A stretch of DNA of 64,000 nucleotides, from the NCBI GenBank assembly GCA_037349105.1, contig JAYJMM010000034.1, positions 1,426,001 through 1,490,000 of the forward strand. The letters run 5' to 3'. The position numbers and the translations under genes are program-made. Positions within the stretch are counted from its first letter, which is position 1; each line of letters begins with the position of its first letter. Shown here piece by piece: positions 57,007 to 64,000 of the stretch. This DNA comes from Limnomonas spitsbergensis (lineage: Eukaryota > Chlorophyta > Chlorophyceae > Chlamydomonadales). The notes under the pieces were generated by a model. It was given only the letters and a program-made list of their open reading frames with translations, did no database searches and had not been told where the DNA came from.

Positions 57007-57531
57007 GTGGTTGTCCGGGAAGGCTGTTCCTTCGCCCTTTTAAATATCTGCATAGTGCGCCTGGTAGGCTGGCACCTGATACTTCATGCATTGGTACGTC
57101 TCAGTCTCACACCCTTTTTGGCTGATGGGCTACCCGCATCAGCCGCCAGCTGGGGGGGCCTGAGAGAGCTGCAGATCCAGCCATTACAGCGAGACTGGTG
57201 GACCCATATCTTCCGCTTCTACAGTGCAGCGGTGGCACCGGCAGTACAGCAAGATATCCCTCTAATGGCTGAGGCCATGGCAGCAGATATGCAGCTTGCA
57301 ATTGGCCAGGGCACTGGAGGACGCACCTGGTGCTCTGATCTGCTGGGTGCACTGGAACGAGGCGAGACCCTACCAGTTGCCCCCGAAACCATCAGAATAC
57401 CTTATTTGCCAGGCAATACTCATGTCCTTAGGTTGAAGAATTGGTTGAGGCACTGTCCTATGCTTGTCTTAATGTCGAGGCCGACCTGTTGCTCAGTCAT
57501 TTCAGCAGTTCTGCTGGAACATATCATGTGA
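57007..57531 (+). pseudogene. possible LINE-type ORF2 C-terminal fragment
   Basis: The plus frame encodes LREL-type leucines, RDWWTHIFRFYSAAVAP, MAEAMAADMQLAIG and TWCSDLLGALERG. The pattern of a short helix, aromatic WW, then a 'D(M/V)xLAxG...W...LL.AL' motif is like the tail of algal L1-type ORF2 proteins. This is a weak match from pattern only. There is no RT domain upstream. Confidence 0.3.
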
Positions 57532-58406
57532 CTAGTGAAAATAGGGCACTCATGTTTGAGCTTGGGATTTGAGCAATGCGCTGTGCCTCTAAATAATCTA
57601 CATCTCAGCTACACTAACCTGTTTAGATGTTTCCGAAATGTTCTGTTCTGTCCAGCAGGTGCTGAACATGTCAATGGCTCTGTGGTGGGCTTTTATATGA
57701 TATAAGATCATAACAGGGGATAGGGATCTCTCTTACCCAGCTGCGTATGTGACAACCGAGGTGGAATTAAAGAAGCATGTGGGGTTACACTCTGCCCAGA
57801 TGTTATGAAGGTGATTACTGGTGACCTCAAAGCACTTGAGCTTGTATCAGCTGAATTCAGCTCTTTTCGTTCCCAATTCTTGCGACATATGTGCACCATG
57901 TCGAGGATGATATGAAGGCCCCTTGCGGGCAGCACCAACCGGTTAGTTCCAAAGAGTGACATCCATCTCAATACCCCCCTCAGTGAAGCCCTGTCCCCCT
58001 CATAAAGGCAGCCTGAGGTCGTATTCCTACTCGAGGCGGGCTCATAGATCTCCCCGAAAACCATTATCGGGCCAACTAGTGTATTAAATACTCATGCATG
58101 ACTTGCATCCGTGCAATTCAATATTGTTCAGATTTTTAATCCGACTTTGAGCCACACCAGCATCAACAGGATTGGAAAACAGGACAGAAATGCTAGAACG
58201 CCGACCTTAACAGCCCATATGACCTTCCATTCAACCGAACTCCATGAAATAGCACGGTAGGTCAAATAACAGTTATCGGATGCAGAGGGAATTAGGAGCT
58301 CGCGGTTTATCACGTGACTGTCATTTGTCAATAATTTGGTATGTAATAGCAGTCAATCACGTTACACCTCCAGGGGGGTAACCATATAAAATAGAGCGGG
58401 CCCCCC
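57532..58406. other. intergenic between the two SERGT1-like genes; 3' flank of copy B
   Basis: Unassigned minus-strand open frames occur at 58064-57708 and 58331-58128; the second ends in a hydrophobic helix, VLAFLSCFPILLMLVWL. Neither is recognised. Confidence 0.35.
58360..58364 (-). terminator. candidate TGTAA poly(A) signal of SERGT1-like B
   Basis: The minus strand reads GGTGTAACGTGATTGAC, 43-47 nt downstream of the TAG at 58407. TGTAA at this distance is the usual green-algal poly(A) signal. The same extended motif recurs elsewhere in the window. Confidence 0.45.
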
Positions 58407-61400
58407 CTACTCAGTTCTCTTCCCAGATCTAGCCCGCTTCCTAAACAAGCTCGGGAGGACTGTCAGGAAAATACCGATGACCACGAGCCAAAGACCCAGG
58501 ACCTGCCACAGTGGCATTCTTGTCGAAGCAGGTGCAGAGATGACTTTTGAGGCTTTGGCGCCTTCTCCATCCGTGGCGGCATCTGGCTGAATGTTGCCTG
58601 CTTCGAGGGTCACAACCTCCTCAGCCAGTTTCCTTACTTCAGCAGGGGGTTCCTCCTGCAGAGTAAACAAGAGCAGAAAAGGAAATGAAATGGTGAGCCA
58701 TAAATCAGTTGGTGCTGGCTGGACCAAGTCAGTGGTGTCATCTCCTTCGGTACTGTGCAAGCTTCTCCCTCTCCTCCGCACCCAGGCTGGTTTCAGAGTG
58801 CGACTTAGATAGGTCTAGCATCATAGTCACTGAGATAGGAAATCAAGTGGACCTGGCTAGAGAGAGCTGGAAAATCAGTTGGTGCTGGCCAGACATAGAT
58901 GGGAGACAGCAAGCAAGCTCATAAGCAGAACGGGAACAGACGCACCTTCACATGTTGATATTCGATGCCATTCTTTGCGTCTGCCAGACATAGCTTGACC
59001 TGTAACACCGGAGGAGGATTGCGACTTGTGATGCTGTTGGATAACTATCATGAATCTGCCTCTCAATGGCAGCGTCAGAAGCAGCAAACAGCGCGACAAA
59101 TGCGCCACTTGTGATTCAGCTACATTTCTGCTACGTGGGGGTCTGGTGCAGCAAGCCCTGCTGCTTGAGCCATCGACTGCAGGTCAGTCGAGGTTTGGCC
59201 CCCATCAGCCCAGTGGTGGCCGCCCTGCAAGCTGTTTAAGGTGGTCTAGAGCAGACTTAATAAACAATGGACCCTCCCTTGGCTTCTCGCAAACCAACCA
59301 TAGTCAGGAATGCTCACCTCGGGCAGAGAAATCGCCAACCTCTGACATCGCGTTTTCAGTCTACGGCTAGTCTGCGCTGCAGCCTGCGCCGCAGCTGCAT
59401 CCGGCGTTGGGCTCTGAAGTTTGACCCCTTCAATTCTGATTCGTTCCGCCTGCACCACCTGCTCTGCACCTTCCTGCAGCTTCGCCGCCTTGAAATCGGC
59501 CTCTGCCTTCAGCAGCATGACCTTCTTCTGCTGAGCATCAGCCTCAGCCTTCACTCTCAGGATCTCTGCTGCCAGGGCAGCCGCCTCAGCCGTCGTTTTC
59601 TCCTCTGCAGCCTTCGCTGCCGCCTCAGCCATCGTTTTCTCCTCTGCCGCCTTGGTATCCGCTTCGGCCTTCAATTTCTCCTCTGCCGCCTTGTCGTCTG
59701 CCTCGGCCATCGATTGCTTCCCTGCCCCATTGGCCTCGTCGGCATTAACCTTGGCCACATCATCAGCAGGTGCCTCCTGCACCCCGGGATCACGAATTCT
59801 CAAAACAGAAAATCTCAGTGCTTAACAAGGGCTAGATATTTTGACAAGGGCTAGATATTTTGCGCTACAAGTTAGGCCAGCAATGCCGGGCTAAAATCAC
59901 TTCACACCCTCCAAATCCTGCTCGCTTTCAGACACAGCATGTCAATGAAGGACTGAAAAAAGCTTAAGATCGACTTTCCGGTGGGATAGAGCAAAAGGCT
60001 CGGACATCACCACATGCATTTCAACGCTGTGACCTTCTTATCCTTCTAACCTATCATGTTCGCTTCACATTCACAAACTGGCGGGTGAAGGTGCTCCAAG
60101 ACAAGGCATGGGTCACTCGGCTCTCATCGCTTTGACCTTTTCCACCCTGCTACATGTGACTACTAGTAGGTCAATGTTCAAACCAGGTAAGAGTCATCAG
60201 ACACAGATCTCACGACTCTCACCCCTGTGACCTTCTTATCCTGCGCGCCTTCAGGCACAGCCACGTTTTGAGGTATGATGGGTGGCGAGACCTGAATCAT
60301 GGACGTTCGCAGCAACAACATTGGAGCAAGAGCATTGGAGCAAGGAAGGGCATGGAGCAAAGGCGTGGAGCAAGAGCATGGAGCAAGAGCATTGGAGCAA
60401 CAGCATGGAGCACGAGCGACAGCATTATCAGGCTGCCAATGCAGTATCCGGGGACCAGCAGAGTGCAAGTTGCATAGGACAGCTCCTGGAGCAGCTGCAC
60501 TGGCAGTCACCTAATACTCCATCACATGCCAGGCTGCACAGAGAGAGCAGTAACATGACATATTTCGGCCATAGCCACAGCACATATCTGATAGCTCGGC
60601 CACAGCCTCAGCACCGTCCTTCAGTGTACGGGCCAGAGGCAGCCAGCCTACCTCGTGCCGCAGCTTGATCTTGAGCTCAAGGAGGTTTTGGGCCAGCTCT
60701 GCCGCCGCAGCACCCTGTGTGGCCAGTGGCTGAGGCGCGCCGCCGCTGGTGGGGGCGCCGCATGCACCGCAGGTTTTCTTGCAGGACTCCAGCATGTAAT
60801 CCTTGTTGGACTCACACTGACCCTCGCTCTTCCAGATTTCACACTTGATCTGCGAGGACCGGGCAGAGGACAGGCCGTTGTTCGCGACATACGCCAATTT
60901 GAGGCAAGCCAAACATGACCGTTAAAAGTTTTTTTCTGAAGAGTCAAGCAGTGAGAGGTCATCTGGGGACCGCGCATCTCTTTCTCGCTTTGCTTTCAGC
61001 AAAGCTGTCTTTAAGCATATCTTTCAAGATCAAGCATATCTTTCAAGAAGATTGTGTACACAAGTCTTCAATTCCAGATCAGTCGGAACGATCAAAAGAC
61101 TACGACGCACAGCATCGGGCCTCACATTGACATCTTGGCAGTCAAACTCCAACTCCACCCGGACCACTTCAGCCTTGACCTCCGTGTAAATATCCAAAGC
61201 CTGCAGGAGAGGTAGGGCACAGAGGACATCAATCTGGTGTCAAGCAGAGCACTAGGAGCCATGTCTGTTACACAGTTTATTGCAGGTGGCTTCAGCTACA
61301 AGTCAGCTACGTCACAGACTCACAGCCTGCTAACAGCGTGCAGCGGGCCCTACTCAGTTGAGCACCTTCTGGTGAAGGTTTGGTCCCCATCGGCCAATTG

Positions 61401-63611
61401 GTGGCTGCGCAGTGGCCTACTTCAGGTGGTCTAGTGCGCACTAAGCTAAGCAGTCTTCTGTTGTCTGCCAGTATATTTTGACTGCACCAGGGCTGGGTAG
61501 TGTGCGTTGAAACGACGGGCATCAAATTGGGCAGGGAAAGGCAGGACCTACAGCGTAGGTGAGTCCCTGTTCATGGAAGTGCACTTGAAATTCAGTTGAG
61601 GTACATCACAGCCTGCGACCAGGGCAGCCTGGTGCAGAGTGGCCTACACCGTTGGCGAAGGCTGGGTCCTCATCTCATCCTGCTGTAGGAAGCTCTGCTG
61701 CTCGGGCCACTGGCTGGAGGCCGATCTAGGTTTGGTCCCCACTGGCCAAGTGGTAGTCGATTAGATGCCCCTTGTGAACGCCTGGTCTAGTGGTGTGCGC
61801 TAAAATAGACCCTTGAGTTAGGGTTTAGGGTTTAAACTCTAAACCCTGTGGTGAGGCGCGACGGAAACACGCACCTTCTTGCACTCGTCAAACAGCTGCT
61901 GGGTTGGAGGGCAGTGCTTGAGGTGGTAGTCGCAGAATCCAGCATTCAGAGTTGCTACTGTCTCGATGGACATCAGATCGCGGTAGTAGCGCCTCACAGG
62001 GCCATCCTGCACGCGTCAGGAAACAATGCATGGGTATTGCGTGGGGCAAGGCAAGATCATGCCAAGGCAACATGCAAGGCAACGCAATAGAAGGGCATGA
62101 GAGAGTACTGCACGCGTCAGGAAACAATGGCAAGACGGGACAAGGCTGAAGTTGACACGACTCGGACCGGGTGGAAAGCTGTATTGAACCTACAAGCACA
62201 TGTTATCTGGGACCATGTATAGACGGTGCCAAGGGGCAGATGAAACAAAAGAGAACAGTGTAAGGAGCGCATCGTAAACTCTTCTGGACGAGACACAGAC
62301 GACTGAACAAAGCCAGGCCGGGCTCCACGGTCCATACCAAGGTACAACATATTGCACTGGGACTCCTGGGAGCATGATGCAATCCTTAGAGATATCCTGG
62401 CAGAAGTCCAAACCGTACCACTAGCACGCAATTCGCCTCATCTACCTCCCATGTTTATCTTTTCGAAATTCAGCTACATGTCAGCTACACTCCAGCCTGC
62501 GGCCGGAGGCCCTACGTGTGGCTAGCCATGCCGCTTGGGCCACCGCCCGCCGGCCAGTCCAGGTGAGGTCCCAACGGTGCCTTCAGCGGCTGCGGGGTGG
62601 CCCTCCGATGGTATAGCCTCATAGCCAAACGACAGAGCACAGGTTACCTTGCTTTTGAGGGTGGATGGGGCGGGTGGGTGGGCAAACAGCCCCGCCTTGA
62701 TGTCCTTGGTGGTGGAGAGGTCCCAGGGAGGGCATTTGGACATGTCAAGGTTGTAGTGCCAGTGCTTGTCAAACTTGTAACCGTCGACTTCAAAAAAAAG
62801 CCCGTAGTGCATGAGCTTGGGGACACCTTTGAGGGTGGATCAGGGGGGGGGTCAGCCAGCTGAAGGGCTATCTTAACCCTGAACCCTACAAAAAATCAAC
62901 ATGCAGCGCACGAGCTTGGGGACGCCTTTGAGAGCGGGGCAGGGGGGGGAGGTCAGCCAGCTGAGGGCTGTCTTAACCCTGAAACCTATAAATTAGCATA
63001 CCGTATAGCACACGGGCTTGGGGACGCCTTAGGGTAGGACAGGGTTCAAAGATTTGTCTCAAATTCCCCTCTGGCCCACTCTCATATCATTAATTCTTTT
63101 AGTTTCATATCATTGATTCTTTTAGTTTCATGCCTATTGTATCTCAGGATCATAAGATTTCCATATTCACCTGTAGGCTCATAGGTAGGGTAGTGCATGA
63201 CCTGTGAGCATAACAGCACATTCCCACAAAGGTCAGTGAAGGCATCGAGTGAGAAACTTCAGAAATAAATGTCCACAACCTTTCTCACTGGGCGCTTCAT
63301 AACGGAGCACGTCAATAATACCAAACTCACGAGAGTGGTTTAAAAGGAAATCTTCAGCCTTAACAGCGCTACATGCATGTGTATTCCAACTCCACTCTGC
63401 ATCCACGCGAGTGATTTCGGAGAAAATATACAGCCCCCTTAGAACTGCACTACATACATGTCCATACTACATTACTATCTCACTGCACACCCACATACAT
63501 GTCCACACTCCCTCCCTCCACACCCACATGAGTGTCCCACTGATGCCAAACGTCAGACTTGGCGCAGGCAAACGAGTATCCGTACATCTCGCTGATCCAA
63601 GGTTTGCCGCC
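58407..63611 (-). CDS. SERGT1-like peptidyl-serine alpha-galactosyltransferase, copy B (5' end beyond window)
   Basis: Ten exons, all in phase, encode the C-terminal 509 aa: 63611-63528, 63201-63171, 62826-62648, 62006-61875, 61200-61126, 60849-60652, 60291-60223, 59776-59318, 58999-58946, 58655-58407. It matches copy A in order: ISEMYGYSFACAKSD, YPTYEPTGVPKLMHYGL, SIETVATLNAGFCDYHLKHC and a six-Cys ShK-type domain (CEIWKSEGQC, CKKTCGAC). Then come a short Pro hinge (VSPPIIPQN), VKLCLADAKNGIEYQ and a C-terminal helix (VLGLWLVVIGIFLTVL) ending KRTE. Exons 62826-62648 (179 bp) and 61200-61126 (75 bp) have the same lengths as in copy A. Copy B has one extra intron in the WDTH/VMHYP region and a 153-aa exon whose first 124 residues form an Ala/Glu/Lys coiled coil absent from copy A. 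The N-terminal domain lies beyond 64000. Confidence 0.85.
59110..59275 (+). mobile_element. intron-resident short TIR element in gene B
   Basis: ATTCAGCTACATTTCTGCTA, GGTCTGGTGCAGCAAGCCCT, CAGTCGAGGTTTGGCCCCC, CCCAGTGGTGGCCGCCC and GACTTAATAAACAATGG give a near-consensus copy, in the intron 59317-59000. Confidence 0.8.
59570..59745. repeat. 39-bp coding repeat (13-residue coiled-coil unit), about 4 units
   Basis: On the minus strand the exon encodes AEADDKAAEEKLK, AEADTKAAEEKTM, AEAAAKAAEEKTT, AEAAALAAEI in succession. This is an in-exon minisatellite that builds the coiled coil of copy B. Confidence 0.9.
60300..60425. repeat. GGAGCAAGAGCAT tandem repeat in intron of gene B
   Basis: Units of about 12-18 bp (CATGGAGCAAGAGCATTGGA) repeat irregularly within the intron 60651-60292. 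Confidence 0.85.
61265..61450 (+). mobile_element. intron-resident short TIR element in gene B
   Basis: CTTCAGCTACAAGTCAGCTA, GGTGAAGGTTTGGTCCCCAT, CGGCCAATTGGTGGC and GGTGGTCTAGTGCGCACTAA match the family. Intron 61874-61201. Confidence 0.75.
61590..61805 (+). mobile_element. intron-resident short TIR element in gene B, second in the same intron
   Basis: ATTCAGTTGAGGTACATCAC, AGCCTGGTGCAGAGTGG, CTCTGCTGCTCGGGCCACTG, GATCTAGGTTTGGTCCCCAC and TGGTCTAGTGGTGTGCGCTA appear in family order, with internal duplication of the middle part. Confidence 0.7.
61813..61848. repeat. TTTAGGG telomere-like tract
   Basis: GTTAGGGTTTAGGGTTTAAA followed by CTCTAAACCC gives two telomere-type units and an inverted unit, inside an intron of gene B, directly after a TIR element. 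Confidence 0.7.
62462..62615 (+). mobile_element. intron-resident short TIR element in gene B
   Basis: ATTCAGCTACATGTCAGCTA, CAGCCTGCGGCCGGAGGCC, CATGCCGCTTGGGCCACC and GGCCAGTCCAGGTGAGGTCC match the family. It lies in the intron 62647-62007. Confidence 0.75.
62813..63033. repeat. about 107-bp repeat of the exon acceptor boundary in gene B, 3 copies
   Basis: GAGCTTGGGGAC(A/G)CCTT recurs at about 62814, 62920 and 63014 with GTCAGCCAGCTGA(A)GGGCT and CTTAACCCTGAA(C/A)CCTA between copies. On the minus strand each copy is the intron end plus the first codons (VPKL) of exon 62826-62648. This exon is the paralogue of copy A exon 5. Confidence 0.85.
63035..63170. other. intron sequence of gene B with short duplication
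   Basis: ATATCATTAATTCTTTTAGT and ATATCATTGATTCTTTTAGT lie in tandem (about 63085-63130). Nothing else is seen. Confidence 0.6.
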
Positions 63612-63829
63612 CTATAAACAGAAAGCAGTAGTAGACACGACATGAGTTCAATTCCCATCTTTTACAGGCGTCATGAAATCTCAGCGCTGACCACTGCATT
63701 GAAAATCTGACCAATACGTTGCAAATAAGTACCTGGCTCAAGCAATCATATGACCAAAGCAATGCAACATGGAGGGGGCTGCTCTTGCAGCTGTGCACCA
63801 GACTCTATTTTCATATGCACCAAAGCCAC

Positions 63830-63998
63830 CAATCCACCTTCAGCAGGCCGCTGGGCGTCTACCTAGAGAGCGGATGGGGGGACCCAACCTTGATCAGCCT
63901 AAAAAGCCTTTGGCACAGGCTGCAGGGATCACTGCACCAGGCATTCCAGGCCATAGGCCGTGATGCAGCTGAACTGAACATGGAGCATCCTTAAACAA
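63830..63998 (-). mobile_element. intron-resident short TIR element near the right edge
   Basis: Minus strand: GTTCAGCTGCATCACGGCCT, GGAATGCCTGGTGCAGTGAT, GATCAAGGTTGGGTCCCCCC match the family. It is upstream of the first visible exon of gene B and so presumably in one of its introns. Confidence 0.65.
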
Positions 63999-64000
63999 AA

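Noticed and set aside
57708..58331. Minus-strand frames as extra exons of SERGT1-like B
   Set aside because: They lie downstream of an in-frame stop that follows a complete anchor helix and conserved KRTE end.

Overview
The window is nuclear DNA of a eukaryote, most likely a green alga (Chlorophyta). Three host genes on the minus strand can be assembled exon by exon with GT...AG introns and phase-consistent joins. They are dense in short exons, match plant/green-algal families (chloroplast-type DnaJ, ALDH12-type P5C dehydrogenase, SERGT1-like peptidyl-serine galactosyltransferase), and lie among CCCTAAA/TTTAGGG-type telomere-like tracts. No prokaryotic operon, rRNA, tRNA or CRISPR array was recognised.

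Layout. 1-3.24 kb: a 42-bp satellite (about 47 units) running into a diffuse CATGCA-rich zone. 3.25-7.06 kb: a broken, unrecognised plus-strand coding relic. 7.68-10.39 kb (-): type A DnaJ, 7 exons, 420 aa. 10.68-15.42 kb (-): P5CDH, 12 exons, 549 aa. 15.54-17.02 kb: a foldback element with about 240-bp inverted arms, 112 bp upstream of the P5CDH ATG. 17.4-25.4 kb: a 1.25-kb repeated segment and a gag/zinc-knuckle/protease retroelement relic with no visible reverse transcriptase. 25.6-26.8 kb: LINE 3' end. 28.7-31.9 kb: weak gene candidates and minisatellites. 32.3-37 kb: second, rearranged copy of the 1.25-kb segment and gag relic. 39.0-39.9 kb (-): Ty3/gypsy-like integrase end with a PHD-type finger. 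40-43.7 kb: weak minus-strand candidates. 44.3-45.0 kb: a MITE with TTA target duplication.

45.5-64 kb holds two tandem minus-strand SERGT1-like genes. Copy A is complete (12 exons, 640 aa). Copy B is cut by the right window edge (10 exons, the C-terminal 509 aa). Both have a glycosyltransferase domain with a DSD-type motif (seen in A), a six-cysteine ShK-type domain, a hinge or coiled-coil stalk and one C-terminal membrane helix ending KR(N/T)E. They probably glycosylate serines of hydroxyproline-rich proteins in the ER/Golgi.

Most unusual: exon-intron boundaries have themselves become tandem repeats. In copy A one 179-bp exon is flanked by 22 copies of its acceptor boundary (113-bp units) and 10 copies of its donor boundary (69-bp units). 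The paralogous exon of copy B has about 3 acceptor-boundary copies, and DnaJ has a duplicated donor boundary (one copy with GA instead of GT) and a repeated stop-codon boundary. Separately, about 15 copies of a 150-200-bp element with CAGTGTT-like inverted ends sit almost only inside the introns of these genes, resembling an introner/MITE family.
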